64,000 nt of DNA from Castanea sativa (taxonomy: Eukaryota; Streptophyta; Magnoliopsida; Fagales; Fagaceae), in NCBI RefSeq assembly GCF_040712315.1, contig NC_134014.1, positions 42,955,634-43,019,633 on the forward strand, read 5' to 3'. This document shows, in pieces, positions 1 to 14,519 of this stretch. The notes beneath the pieces were generated by a model that was not told where the DNA came from, did not search any database, and saw nothing but the letters and a program-made list of their open reading frames with translations. The translations under genes were made by a program, and so were the position numbers. Numbering within the stretch: position 1 is the stretch's first letter; every line of letters begins with the position of its first letter.

Positions 1-200
1 CATTCATTCATTTTTGCGCTGATGAGTATTTTTATACTAAAGATTGGAAGTCAAATGAAAATCAAACCAGTCAAAGTTTCTCATTAATTTCTGTTAATGT
101 ACATTCAAAGCAAAAACCTTAATATAAAATTTGTTACATAACAAAAAGGGAAGAAGTCCTAACTAGCCTAAGCCTTAAGCCTTAGAAGGGGGTCCTGCTC

Positions 201-2755
201 GGAAGTGCTGGCAGCCTCTGTTCGTTTCAGCTCTAGTTCAAATGAGGTCTGGACTTATTTCCCTTTATCTCTTGCCACCGATGGAGGGACATTGGGCTAG
301 ACATTTTGGCTCGTAGGCTTCTCGGCGCCATCGCCCTGTTCCTTCTCTTTGTTGGAACCCTTAGGTTCTTTAGGAGTTGGAATGGGCTCTGGAATCATGG
401 AGGGGAGCGTGGAAGATGCCGTCTCGGGGGCAGGTGCGACAGGAGGAAGTTCTTCGAGCACCTGGTTGTCTTGGGGGAGCCAGATGTTTTTAGGCTTCCT
501 CAACTCAGAGGTTGTGGGAATCTCTGCCACATTTAAAGCTTCCTTCCACACTTGTTGACAATATTCCCGGCACAGCTCGGCAAACTCCTCAATCAGTTGG
601 TATTCTGTTGCCTTCACCCTTTCCTTGTAAGCGGTCTTCTTCGCGGCCTCCATGGAGTCCTTGAAGGTACGAGCCTCATCCCTCATCCTAGCAAGCTCCT
701 TCTTCAGGTCGGAGTTTTCTTGCTGACCTTTGCATAAGTCTTCGTCCTTCTGACGAAGAAGCTTGCGTTGCCCCTCCACCTGGGTCCTCATTGTCTTCAG
801 GCTAGCCTCGGCACTGTCCCTTTCCCTTTTCTGCTCTGCCAGCTGTGTGGTTAGTTTCTCGTTCTGCGCAAGAGCTTGGCCAGGGACTTCTCGGTCTCTT
901 GCCTAATCTCCAGTTCAGCTGTAGCTTTCTTCCGAGAGTCTTCCACCCACTTCTCAGCAGTGAAGACTTCCTGAATGGCCTGTGGTGAAATATTAAAATA
1001 AATGCATTATTAGTAGCGCAAATTTAAAGTACATAAGAATGGTTTTTTCGATTAAGGTGTAATGAAAGCAATAAAGTGAGGATAAGACTTAGATACTCAT
1101 CAAAGCCAAGTCCCTTTTTAGCGAGAGGAACAGATGCGGTTGGTTCATCTTGTCTAGGGCGTCCATGTCCTTAGGCAAAAGAAGAGGACGTTCCAAAGCA
1201 TCGGTCAGGTGGTGAGCGTGACCTTGTTGGAACGCCCTAATGCTGGATTGGCAAGAGATTGGTGCCCCGTCCAGTTTCAACTCGGGATACTAGTTGGCCG
1301 GTGTACGGCGTACCTCGACAAGGTCCCGGTTCTCTCCACTTTCCACTAAAGAGGCACGTCGCTTGCCTTTGCCAGTTTTTTGTTGTTGTTGTTGTTGTTG
1401 TTGTTTCAGTTTCTTCTGCCTCTCCGCATCTGCCTCTTCGGCCTCGTTCTTCCTCTTCTTCTTAGGCTCCGGAACATGAGGCTTAGGATCAGAGGGAGGA
1501 GGGGGTGGTGGCAAGGACGGAGGGACCTGGGACCCACCCTTTTCCTTGTTAGAGACTTTCGAGCCCCTTTTATGCATCAGCCTCCGTAAAGTGGCCATGT
1601 CGTCTTCTTCAGAGCTGGAGTCAGGCTGTGCAATTATTAGACCTTGTATGCCCAAAGTTTCGGCGGGCATGTGCTCTTCATCCGAAAGGATGACGAGTGG
1701 ATCTTCTCGAGGTCTCTCAGCTTCCTCGAGTCGAAACTGGTCGATCTCCTCGTCTAACGATTGTTGCAAGGACGCTGGCTCTTCTCGGACGGCGGTTGTC
1801 TGGGAATGTGCCGAAAGAGGAATTGCTGCGATAGGGCGAGAGTATAGTATGATGGAGGGGTCGTTTGGGAGTTCGCGGTTAGAAAGGAAGCCTGGTCGTG
1901 ACACGTCTATCCTTCTACGTCGTTTGTTTCCCGCGGTGATCGCGTTGTCAATTTCTTGAAAATCCACTGATAAAGGATCGTATCCTAGTATCAGGTGGGC
2001 AGCTCTCACTTGTAGGTCTTCACTGACAAAGACTTCGGAGCGAAGGATACGATTCAAGTCTACGACGTTGCAAAGGCTTAGACGCGGACGTACGTGTTGT
2101 TTATCTGTGAAAAGAAACATCTGAGAAGACGAGCATGTTTGGATTAGTGATAAATATCAAGGGAAAAAGCAATAATGTGCAATATAATTAAAAACGGCAA
2201 AAGTAACGGGATTAAGTCATGGGTTAGGAAATCTAACTCCTATGGAGTCACACTTGGCTCTCCCCATTTGACTGGGTAGTGAGGACCATCAAACCAGTTT
2301 CCCGAGGCGATGAGATAGTCGTCTTTCATGCCTCTGTTGGATTTGGGAAGACAGGATATCAGCCTAACGATGCTAGACCTAGATTTAATGTAGTATCCTA
2401 CACTTTTGAGTTTATGGCACTCATACATATAGGCAACATCGTGCCATATGAGGTTCAGACTCATTTGCTCGTTTAAAGAATCGACACAACCTAAGACCCT
2501 AAATACGTTTGGTGTGCACTGATCTGGGCATAACCTATGGTTACGTAAGTATTCGCTGGTTACGCTTTTCATGGGGAGGGTCATCCCACCTTTTATGAAG
2601 GCGATCATGGGAATGATAACTTCTCCCTCTCTCCTAGCGCCACCTATGGCTTCTACTGGGCAATATTTCAAGCCTACATCGTGAGGAATATGATATTTGG
2701 CCCTAAAACCCTCCATACCGGTGTCAGTATCTACTAGACACTTAAATCTACCCAT
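201..2755 (-). pseudogene. Antisense multi-exon gene of a Tat-like retrotransposon (copy 1)
   Basis: This gene is antisense to its host retrotransposon. It starts at the ATG at 2753-2755, whose first residues are MGRFKCLVDTDTG. Visible exons: 2240-2755; 2120 down to about 1097, entered by a CAG acceptor at 2121-2123; and from 980 downward after an intron at 981-1096 (GTATCT donor, CCACAG acceptor). The middle exon encodes an acidic Ser/Glu-rich stretch, a run of prolines, a Lys/Arg-rich segment and eight glutamines. The last exon is a charged coiled coil followed by a Pro-rich tail ending near 297. Breaks seen are an in-frame TAG at 1290-1292 and a one-base frame change near 880 in the coiled coil. 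It aligns exon by exon with the plus-strand relic at 17817-20273. Function is unknown. Tat-lineage elements are known to carry extra antisense ORFs downstream of pol. Confidence 0.75.
1380..1404 (-). repeat. Poly-glutamine codon run in the antisense retrotransposon gene
   Basis: A CAA-type triplet run, read on the minus strand, encodes eight consecutive glutamines directly after a Lys-rich segment. It is likely length-variable between element copies. Confidence 0.8.
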
Positions 2756-3238
2756 TTGGTGGGAATGAAAACAAAAGTTTAAAGAAGGAAAGGGATCTAG
2801 ATGGTGGCCGAGGATAGAAGCCGAGAAGGAATGAGTAAAGAAAGTGTAGAACTTACAGGAGTTGATTTGACGATTCTTCACGAGCTTCTTGAGAGCAAAG
2901 ATAATGATTAGCACTTAGATGTGATTGATTTCTGAAAGAATGGATGGAGATACGGGTTCCCAGGCGTTTTGACGTGTGAGAGGCGGCTTCGAATCAAAAT
3001 TATCCCGCCCAATTTTTTAGAACAAACCTAGGCCGTTGGATATGTATCTCACTGTTGAACGTGGGGAACAAGATGTAACTTACAGTCATAAATGCGCGCG
3101 TTCCGGGTTTCGAAGCGTCAGAGACGTTTTAAGGGAACGAAAAGACCCCTACACGTGTGGCGGTTTGCAAAGTGTGTGGAGGGTACGCTGTTTGGTTCAA
3201 AACTCTATTTCTCTCCTCAGATGGGAGGGAAAAATAAA

Positions 3239-3253
3239 GTTTTGAGGGGCTAT
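3239..3253 (+). other. Polypurine tract of the left LTR element
   Basis: The stretch GTTTTGAGGGGCTAT lies immediately before the LTR start TGTGGGG. The identical arrangement, reverse-complemented, lies at 17308-17322 in the complete element. It would prime plus-strand DNA synthesis and it fixes the element's orientation. Confidence 0.8.
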
Positions 3254-4026
3254 TGTGGGGGTAAAAGTGCTCGAATATGCATTTGGGTTTTAGGCCTGAT
3301 TAGTTGGTACAAATCTGTTCAATCAGGGTCTCTAGGCTCACAGGTTAGTCCGTACTATAGTGATCCAAGGAGTTGTCCAAGGAGGAGTATCTCCTCGGAC
3401 GGGCCCAGCAAAGGCCTTGGGACTTGCTAAACGGTTTAAAGGAAGAATTCTGGAAGATCTATTGGGTAAAGGTGTGATCTAAGCACCCTTTAGAAGTAGG
3501 AACGTGTGAGAAATATCTGAGGAAAAAGCTGCTAGCACCGCATTAAAGGCCCTGCATCTACCTCCCTGGCCGCATTAATGGAGAAATGACCTCCGAACGG
3601 TAAAATTCAGCATTCCAGCTATTACTTGAAGACTTTAAGAAAGTGGTGGATGGGACAAGTATCTGAGAGAAAGATTTGTGTTACACGTGGATGAAACAGG
3701 GAAGAAGAAGAAGAAGAAGGATATAAGAAGACGAGAGAAGAAAGAAGAGGGGGATCGCTGCTTCTAGGTTAAAAACCTAAAAGTTGTAATCTTTTGCTTG
3801 AAAAAAGAAATATTATACAAATTGTCATTGGCTTACGTCCAATGAGGTTTTTTTGTTACGTCCATCTATTACTTGCATAGACAGCGGCATTCTAGCATGT
3901 TGTTCAACCTTCCAACATCCCGAACCTAGGTTTCAAACTCATACTCTACAAATTTCATTGTATAAGGTTCTTTGAGCCTGAGCCCATCACTTGTTTTTGG
4001 GTCCGGATACAAATTGTGCACTTACA
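3254..4026 (+). repeat. 3' LTR of the left Tat-like element
   Basis: The 773-bp repeat starts TGTGGGG right after the polypurine tract and ends GTGCACTTACA. Both ends match the LTRs at 16560-17307 and 27055-27806 in reverse complement. The last 120 bp (including TCTACAAATTTCAT and TGGGTCCGG) align well, while the middle has diverged, so this is a related subfamily and not a recent copy. It should carry promoter and polyadenylation signals for the element. Confidence 0.85.
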
Positions 4027-4182
4027 CTAATAACTTATTTGGATGAATATTTATGATGTGGTCCCATATTTGATTCTAAAATTAAATAAATAAAACTCTT
4101 TAAGAATAAATAATTTAGGACACATGACACAAAATTGAAACTCTAATTTAAAATTATAATTTGAGTTTTTTCCAGATTCACC

Positions 4183-4240
<58 letters not shown>
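4183..4240. repeat. (ATT)n microsatellite
   Basis: About 19 uninterrupted TTA/ATT triplets lie just beyond the left element. The rest of 4032-4700 is AT-rich and holds no recognisable gene; the part nearest 4720 is probably the 3' untranslated region of the protease gene. Confidence 0.95.
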
Positions 4241-4242
<2 letters not shown>

Positions 4243-4719
4243 GATATATAGATTAGTCATTAGAAAACTGATTTTATTACCGTGTGATCCATAACAAAGA
4301 GTATTTTAGTTTGTTGTATAAAAAAAAAAGTATTTTAGTTTGTAAATTTGGTCACTTAATGAAATAAAACTCTTTAGCTAACAATAAAACATTTGCAGAT
4401 AATAACGGATCCATTTCATTTCAAGTCCCTGGTGGGAATTCAGGCTTACATTGCAAAGCAAATGACAATGAACTACAATGTCATCAATTTTTGGGATGCA
4501 ATTGCGACAATATTAAATACTATGTACAACAATGATCATATTTTTCAAATCAATGACAGCACTCCGGTCATCCTTTCGTAAATTTAGGCCAAGAAATAAA
4601 GGGCATAATACGACTATCAACCATGACCGGATTAAATGGGTTATAAAATAGAAGCGTCGCTTTCATGCACCTTTAACACTGTTTTTCTTCCCTGGCCCAA
4701 AAATATCCAAGAAGACACT

Positions 4720-7235
<2,516 letters not shown>

Positions 7236-7303
7236 GTTTTTTTTTTTTCAAAGATAAGGAAAATGAGATGTGTTGTTGATGAAATGTGGGGAGGTGGGTT
7301 GAG

Positions 7304-7311
7304 TTTATATA
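7304..7311 (-). promoter_or_regulatory. TATA box of the cysteine protease gene
   Basis: TATATAAA read on the minus strand, about 70 bp upstream of the ATG at 7235. This spacing allows a short leader of about 40 bases, in which an A-rich run directly precedes the start codon. Confidence 0.6.
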
Positions 7312-7319
7312 GAAACGGA

Positions 7320-8200
7320 GCTTCTCACCAAAAAGGCGAAAAGTAGATGGGAAAATGAATTGGTATAATATTCAGGATTGGTTCATGATGTTATAAATTA
7401 ATAATTTATCAACTTTATCAAAATAAATAAATATATAATAAATAAACAAGAGGCATTAATTATTAAAGGAAGTCACTCTTGGCACGTAACTATTTTGTTA
7501 CAAGAGCTTTCTCATGAATTTGTGATTTTTTTTTTGGCGATAAAAACTTACTTTTATTTTTATACAAGTTTGACTAAATTGGTACAAGTGATTTTAAGGT
7601 TAAATGTGCAAAAATGACATCTTATGCTATTTTTTTCCTTCACTTACAAGTAGTGTTCTTACAAATGTAAAATACTAAAGCAACTACATATTTTACTTTT
7701 AAAAAATTACAAAATAATGTATCAAGGATATGATTGGTATTGCTTTTTCTTTTGTTGGTGTTAATTTGATACTTGGAGGAATAAGGGTTTGAATTAAACT
7801 ATTAAGAAACACCAACCAATTGAATTCTTAGAATTTATGCAACTTTAATAATGTGATAAATGAATATCATAATTACTTTATATTTGTTTATAATTGACCA
7901 GTAGTTTAATTTGTAAAAGCTACGGAATAAAATTTGTAATGTCATTAACATGCATTTCTTCTAAACACTTGGAGGTGGAAGAAATATTATAGACTAATCA
8001 ATTTTTATATTTAATTTCACAACTTACCAACTTGTACCATTGTGAATAATTTACTAAAAATGATGAGTTTATGTAAATGAAGAAAATACACTATGTATCG
8101 AATGCATGTTTCTCTCCTTTCACTAAAGATGGGAATTCCATATGTGAGGTTAATCTTTATGCGAGAGGAGTGAAACATACATGCATTGGTATACCTTCCC
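7320..8200. other. Upstream intergenic region of the protease gene
   Basis: AT-rich sequence without a convincing gene or repeat. A stretch near 7760-7830 (direct CACCAACCAATTGA words) resembles degraded plant repeats but cannot be classified. Confidence 0.4.
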
Positions 8201-8208
8201 TCGTATAA

Positions 8209-9276
8209 GAGCATTCGTATTAGGTATTGTAAATGTGTTAAATGCTATAATATAACATATTTGACACATCAAACACCAAAAATCAGTTCTCATCAGGTAT
8301 CTTAAATCTCAAAAATTATAACACACTGCTACGTACCGTCACAAATTTGAGACGGTACGGACGGTGTGCCAAAAGTTCTTTTCCTTATTTTATTTACTTC
8401 TCTCTTCTCCCAACGCATCTCTCTCTCCATCTGCAACAGTTCTCTCTCCTCTCTGGTCTCCATCTCTCTCGTTGCTCCCTATTTCTTTCTCTCTTTCATT
8501 TTTTTTCTCTCGCTCTCTTCCTCTCTCGTCCTCACTCTACTCCGCAGAATAATCAGTACACGCTCGCCTGGAGCCACCGCCCGTTGATCTCACCATAGTC
8601 GTCCTGCACAGCTCCCTCTAGCCTAAAGCCACCTCAAGCCACCTCAAGCCATAATAGTCTTCTCTCTCGCCTAAAGCCACCTTAAGCTGCTAAAACCAAT
8701 CTCGCCTGAAGCTGCCTGAAGCCGATCTCGCCGCCAACGTCTCCCGCCTGAAGCCGATCTCCGATCTCGCTGCCTGAGCTGTGGGTTTGTTTGATTTGGG
8801 ATGGGTTTTGAGGTTTGTGAATGTGGTGGCTTGTGGGTTAGTTGTGGCAGTGGTACTGTGGTTGTGGCGGCAATTTGGTGGTTGTGGTGATTATCGCTGC
8901 CTGAGCTGTGGGTTGTGGTTTTTTTTTTTTTCTTTTTGGTTGTGGTTTTTTTTTTTTTTCTAGTTGTGATTTTTTTTTTAATTTTTATTTATAAGGTGGT
9001 GTTGGTGGATGTGAGTTTATGCCGGTGGTGGCTGTTGGTGTTATTGCGGCAGTGGTGTTGGTTGTGCCGTTGTTGTTGGTGTGGTTGCTGTTAACGATGG
9101 GAGGAGAAAATATATTATTTTAATTTGTTGTAAATATTATTTTAATGTATCAGAATTGAAAGATAAAATATCTGATAAATGGGATATTATAAAATGATGT
9201 GATAAAATGATAAAGTAGATATTTCATGTGTCAAAATGACATTTTTTTAAAAACATCTTATGAGAATGAATGCTCT
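8209..9276. mobile_element. Non-autonomous TIR element, about 1.07 kb
   Basis: Imperfect terminal inverted repeats AGAGCATTCGTATTAG (left) and GAGAATGAATGCTCT (right) bound a block unlike its surroundings. It has a CT-rich stretch (8395-8540), a GC-rich region with repeated GCCTGAAGCCGATCTC-like words (8640-8780) and a GT-rich part with TGGTGG repeats (8800-9090). Two more members with the same AAGAGCATTC termini occur at 13043-14130 and 14131-14510. No protein homology was recognised inside. Superfamily is not determined. Confidence 0.55.
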
Positions 9277-9308
9277 AAGTGAGCAAAAATTGTCTATCAT
9301 TCAGGGTC

Positions 9309-9548
9309 GGTTTGGATATAATTTATTTTGCTGAAATTGAAAATTGACAACACTGTAGCAAAATAATTTTTAAATATGTGAATAGTACCGTGAGACCTAT
9401 TTTAATAAAAAAAATTATTAAAAAGTAAAATTTGTGAAATTCGTAAATAATATATTCATGCACTGTTCACTGCTGAAAAATTAAAACACGCAGCTGGTGT
9501 AAAAAAAGAGGAAAAAAGTGGACGTGGACTCGCATGTGCGCAATCCAA
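9309..9548. mobile_element. MITE related to the insertion in the protease intron
   Basis: About 240 bp, bounded by GGTTTGGATATAATT and GCGCAATCCAAA, i.e. short inverted TTTGGAT / ATCCAAA termini. It carries GTGGACGTGGACTCGCATGTGCG near its right end and TGCACTGTTCACTGCTG inside, matching words of the 5085-5300 insertion in the opposite orientation. Confidence 0.55.
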
Positions 9549-9549
9549 A

Positions 9550-11933
9550 AGCCCTCTCAATCGCTCACCTGTAAAGTTACGTCGTGTTGGGAAATTGGTG
9601 GCGGATGAGAATCCCAATAATTATTCCAAAAAATAATAAGAGAGAAACGGGACCTAACTCATAGGAACATGAGCAGAACTGCCGCACTATGTGGCCTGTT
9701 GGTTCCTCGTTTGGTCACTAGGAATAGAACACCAACCCGAGTCCCTTGCCAGTTGGGACTTGCAATAGTTCCAGTTTAAAATAGAGCCCCAATAATGTGG
9801 AATTGGGTCAGGAAAGGAAGGGAAAGCCCATTGTTTCCGCTAATAATATTTTGCTAGGTAAAATTTCTTAATAGATTTCTTACATCACAGGTAAGGATTT
9901 CCTGAAACCTGCCAGTCAACTTGAACTCCGTGCCACTGCATGGCCGTTGTGGCAAAGAAAAGAAAAAGGATGGCCGAAAGAGAAAAGTGCAAGTTGGCTT
10001 TAAATACGGAATGACAAAGAAAGAAAAATAATAATATAAATTTGCGCAACAACTTTACCACAATATGAAGGGTTGTGTTAACTGTGTAACTTTTTCGATT
10101 TTTGGCATTTTTTAGATTTTGACAATTTTTTTTTATTTTTTTTAATGTGAAACACAAAAAATATATATATATATATATTAACAAGCACCGCACAATGCCT
10201 ATTAACATTTTTTTCAATTTTAATGTAACAGGTTTTTAAATGGTGAAAGAAAAATAATAAATTTATTATTTACGCAACAATGTTGCCACAATTTTAATGT
10301 AACAGGGTTTTAAATGGTGAAAGAAAAATAATAAATTTATTATTTTACGTAAAAATGATAGGCAATTAGGGATGAGTATGAAAATACATTTTGTCAATTA
10401 TAATTTATCACGTAAGATAGTTATGAAAAAAATGTATGAAAAAAAGTTGTGTTACTAAAATTATTCAAATTCAAATGGATTGTATAGATCATAAAATTCG
10501 ATTAAAATGTCTGAAAGGCCAACTAGCTTCTGTGTCATGTGACTCTCTGTGCATTCATAATTGATTACTTGCCAAAGGAGTCATTGAATGAGAAGAGGAC
10601 TCAAGAGGAAGGGACCATCCCCTTCTCCTTCTTGCCTAAGCAAAATCCAATGGGGAATGGAGGAAAGTGGAATGCTTACTTCAAGGTCACAAAAGAGGAC
10701 CATTTACCACTTATAACATTTAATTACAAAGTTTGACTAAATCCTATCAAACAAAAAAAGTTTGAATAAAGAACATGAACAACAACCAATTTGAAAAACA
10801 AAACAATAAAGGATCTAAAATTAGCCAATAGTGTGAATTTGTCAACTTATTTGCTTAAAAGTGAGATTAAATTGACTTTTTGCTTGAAGTTATTTCTTAT
10901 CTCACGTAATCTTTTTTAAAAAAATTAGCTAATAGTCAGTTTGGAGAAGAAGACTTTTGAATTATATCAAGGATATTGATACTTTAGAGTTTATTGGATA
11001 GTGCTGCAGGATCTGTAGCTTTTATGCTTTTACAACATAGAGCTTTAATTGGGTTGGAAAGTTCATTAACACTTTCAGCTATTAAAAAAATATAATGATT
11101 AATGCTTTTTTCCTGGTTGAGAGTTGAGAAGATAGTGAATTCTGGTTTAAAACTCCAAAAAAATAGGAAGCCATTTCCCCAAGTTTTAAATATTTTTTTA
11201 ATTATTTAGAAATCTCTTAAAGCTCTTTTGTGATAATTCCCAAACACAACCAGACAATCCCTTAAACTATAGTAGTAGAACGAAATTTAAGTAGTAAAGT
11301 ATTCCAACAAAAGAATTTTTTTTTTTAAATGGTACGTTTTAATTCCAAAGTTTATTATAGTGGGAGAACTGATATATTGGATTTGATTTAGGATGGACAT
11401 AAACTGATTTAGAATTGTGATCCTTTGAATTGTTGCTAAAATTGGTAATCGATCGGAAATGGTTAGGTTTGTGTGTTTATTTCTATCAAATCGTATTCTC
11501 ATTCCTAAGCCATATTCATGCACTATTCTATCAAATACTGGTATAGTAATATTTTATGTACTATTTCTATATGCCCGTAAACAAATTATTAGCGAAACTC
11601 TTTATAAACTCTTAAGATTTAAACAAATCCTACCCTTAAAATTTTATAACGTGAGCCAATCATTGTCAATTTAGTCCATAGTATTTTTAATTTGAACAAT
11701 TAATTCAACCTAATGTTTATGATGAATAGAATTTTTCATTAAGAAAATGATGAACAGGTGGCTTACAAATTGTTGAGTCCAACTTGAACTAATTATTAAA
11801 GTATAGTATTCTTATAGCTAGGTGAATCACGCAATTTACTAAATTAAAAAAAAAAAAAAAAGATGTAATAAATTATACTACATAGAGATAGATTAAGTTA
11901 TAAAAATAGTATTTCATGGATTAAATTGACACA

Positions 11934-11987
<54 letters not shown>

Positions 11988-12200
11988 AGGGTTTAAATTG
12001 CCTCTTAAAAGAATCCAAAAATGAGATTTTCGAAAAACTGTTAATCCTAAAGTCATCACTTCCACGTTGATATGAATAGGAAACAGGTTTACGAGTACAA
12101 CTCATAGTCTCGTACTCCTGTAATTTCCAATTTGATTTTTATAATAGTTTCAGCTCTACTCTTCCAACAATAAAAACGAAAATAGAGCTGACCAGCTCTA
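9550..12200. other. AT-rich intergenic region with small repeats
   Basis: No supported gene. It contains a direct duplication of about 58 bp at 10218-10276 and 10291-10350 (both with GTAACAGG.TTTTAAATGGTGAAAG), a (TA)n run at 10159-10176 and a 49-bp (AT)n run at 11937-11985. Short open frames here (for example 10539-10736) show no recognisable family. Confidence 0.5.
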
Positions 12201-12209
12201 AAACTCTAA

Positions 12210-13040
12210 TGTGGCGTTTGGTACGGAGCAATATTTTAGGATTCCCAAGAATGTTTAAAGATTTCTATGTTTGGTTGCAAATCATGCTAGAGAATCAAAT
12301 GCTAGAGGAATCTAGATTCTTCCCTTAAATCCCTTTCAATAGGAATGTGGATTCCCTTTAAAACATACGGGAATCCAAATTTCCAAGCTTAAAGGAAATT
12401 GCATTTTTTATAAATTGACAATTTCACCCCTTTTTCCTTATCCTTTAAGCAATTAAGATAAAATATAAAACAAATCATCAATATTTTTTCCTTGTCTTTA
12501 TTCAAGTGCTCACAAATGCATGGGTGAATACATTATATATATGTAATAGATCGCATTTGTTTCATTGTTGGTGAACTACTTTTACTTTTATTGCTACTCT
12601 ATGGTCTTATTGACTCAAACGTTGTCAGATTGTTTTGTTATGGATTAAACTCTTTTAAAAATTATTATTAATAATAAAAGCATTTGAGAATTTAAATAGT
12701 TATTTTTGCATTGTGCTTGTCATTTTGAAATGTTAGACTATAATTTTAATGAATTTGTCATAATTAATAGTTTATATTTGGTTTTTCATTATATATTTAG
12801 AAGAAGATTTTTTTTAAAAGGATTTGGTAATTCACATTCAAATCTAAGGATAGAATGGGAAAAATAAATAATTCATTTAAGATTCTTAGGAATAAACCAA
12901 ATATTATCATCTCACATTCTTAGAAATTTTAAGAGATTCTTAATGAAACCACACACAAGTATAGCTACATTATTAGGAATGTGATTCTTAGGAATCTGGA
13001 TGCCATGAGTAATGTGGATTCCCCCGTACTAAACACCACA
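12210..13040. mobile_element. TAA-flanked TIR element, PIF/Harbinger-like
   Basis: An 831-bp block begins TGTGGCGTTTGGTACGG and ends CCGTACTAAACACCACA, near-perfect inverted termini (15 of 17 match). TAA flanks both sides (12207-12209 and 13041-13043). Three-base TAA/TTA target duplications are the hallmark of the PIF/Harbinger superfamily. The interior is AT-rich with repeated TTCTTAGGAAT words near both ends. No transposase is encoded, so it is non-autonomous. Confidence 0.7.
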
Positions 13041-13042
13041 TA

Positions 13043-14130
13043 AGAGCATTCACAACTGAAAATGTCATCCCATCCTATTTTACCATCCCAAAAAGCTACT
13101 ATATTAATTATACTATACCATTTTACAATATACCCAACAAACCATTTTTTTTTTCATACAACATATTAAAATAATATAAATTACACAATAAAATAATATA
13201 TAAAATCTCTCTCTCTTCTCTCTTCTCTCTTCATCTTTGTTCTCCGTCTCTTTGTTTTTCTCTCTCTCATCCACCCACCACCAACCCAAACCCAGAACAA
13301 CCACCCACCAATACACGCTTGTAACTTGAAAAAAGCCTTAATTTTTTTTTCTCTTCATTGCCAATTCAACCATACTCACAAAGAAAGAAAGAGCAAAGAT
13401 AAAATTCAACCACCATCCATATCAAACCCATACCCAATTCAGCGATACCCACCTCTTCCTTTAGCCATTGGTCACAACAGAAAGAAAAATAAAATTTAAA
13501 AAAAAAAAAAAAACACAGAACCCAGATTGCAACCTAAAAGAACCCAGACCTCTTCCTATAGGCATCGATCACAAAAAAAAAAAAAAAAAAAAAAAAAAGA
13601 AAAAAGAACCCAGATTGCAATCCACTTTGGCAGTGCTTTTTGACATTAGACTCTCTACTTCGGCAACGCAACCCACTCTCAACAAGAATTGCAACCCACT
13701 TCGACGGTGCGTTTTGACCCAGATTGAGTCAGAGCTCTCCAACATCTTCGACGAAATCCTCAAGCTCCTTGACACTAGACTCATCCCCTCTACCGCCGTT
13801 GGCGATTCCAAGGTCTTCTACCTCAAGCACCAGCACAAAGAGAGAGAGACGGGAGAAGTCAGAGAGAGAGAGAGAGAGGGAGACGAAATACTGAGAGATG
13901 TCGAGAAAGAAATTTTGACACAGAAGAGAGAAAAAAAATAAAGGATTAAAATATACTATTTTGTTTTGGCATAGCGTTGCAATACCATCGCACATTTAAG
14001 ATGGTACTGTAGCACTATGCCAAAAAATTTGGTCTTTCTCAATATTGGCCTTTCTGAGCATGTTTTTAGCCTGAATGCCAAATGTACCTTACATTTGGCA
14101 TTTTGCAGGCCCACTGCTGATGCTCTAAGA
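13043..14130. mobile_element. Pack-type TIR element carrying a 14-3-3 gene fragment
   Basis: The block starts AGAGCATTCACAACTG and ends CACTGCTGATGCTCT, short inverted termini of the same family as 8209-9276 and the adjoining 14131-14510 element. Inside are a CT-rich leader-like part (13205-13270), A-rich runs (13499-13513, 13573-13599) and a captured coding segment at 13720-13827 that is clearly 14-3-3. The left end abuts the TAA of the Harbinger-like element. Confidence 0.6.
13720..13827 (+). pseudogene. Captured exon fragment of a 14-3-3 (GRF) gene
   Basis: Thirty-six codons read [18 protein letters not shown] followed by [18 protein letters not shown], the segment of plant 14-3-3 proteins that links helices 4 and 5 (family consensus IE.EL..ICD.IL.LLD..L.P.....ESKVFYLK). 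Homology stops exactly after KVFYLK, where the frame runs into unrelated Glu/Arg-rich codons made by a GAGA repeat. The fragment is under a sixth of a normal 14-3-3 protein (about 250 residues) and lacks the start, most of the phosphopeptide groove and the C-terminus, so it cannot work as a 14-3-3. It sits in a TIR element; capture by the element is the inference. Confidence 0.8.
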
Positions 14131-14510
14131 GCATTCCCATCAAAATTTTTAAAAATTTTATCATTTAGCATCTCAAAAAGTCACTTTATCAATTTTAACA
14201 ATTCATTTTACAATACACCCGAAGGTTCTATTTTTTTACCATTTCGTTTAAATTAATGTAAACAACTCATTAAAATAATAAAAAACAATTACACAAACCA
14301 CCGTTTCCACCACAAGTATTAAAATGATAATATTTTTTTTTTTTAAGATTAGAGCTCCAGTGAACTTTCAAAGATGAAAGCACACTGTAGCTCAGATTGT
14401 ATTTTTTTTTTTTAAGTTTAACATGTTTGTTGTAACTTACTTTTTGGTATTTTTTACAAATTTAATATTAAAATTTAGCATTTATAATATTTAGAGAATG
14501 AGAATACTCT
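14131..14510. mobile_element. Small TIR element adjoining the 14-3-3-carrying element
   Basis: About 380 bp, from AAGAGCATTCCCATC to GAATGAGAATACTCTAAG. AT-rich, non-coding, with the same termini as the preceding element. The two lie end to end with no spacer. Confidence 0.5.
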
Positions 14511-14519
14511 AAGAAACAT

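Larger units (their letters stand above)
1..4026 (+). mobile_element. Tat-like Ty3/Gypsy LTR retrotransposon, 3' part only
   Basis: This is the right-hand part of an LTR retrotransposon. The polypurine tract (3239-3253) and 3' LTR (3254-4026) put its sense strand on plus, so gag and pol would lie left of the window. Between the window start and the polypurine tract runs a multi-exon gene on the opposite strand. The same gene, polypurine tract and LTR ends occur in the complete element at 16560-27806, which is inverted relative to this one. The sequence just after the LTR, CTAAT (4027-4031), would be the target duplication, but its partner is outside the window. Lineage assignment to Tat rests on the antisense gene downstream of pol and on the related complete copy. 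Confidence 0.85.

Noticed and set aside
1259..1959. Plus-strand open frames rich in Ser, Cys and Val
   Set aside because: They mirror the antisense gene exon on the minus strand, including the glutamine repeat.
4393..4581. A 62-codon plus-strand frame near the 3' end of the protease gene
   Set aside because: No recognisable family; it is in AT-rich sequence probably belonging to the 3' flank of the minus-strand gene.
8347..8598. Ser/Leu/Phe-rich open frames in three frames
   Set aside because: Produced by a CT-rich stretch inside a TIR element; all three plus frames are open.
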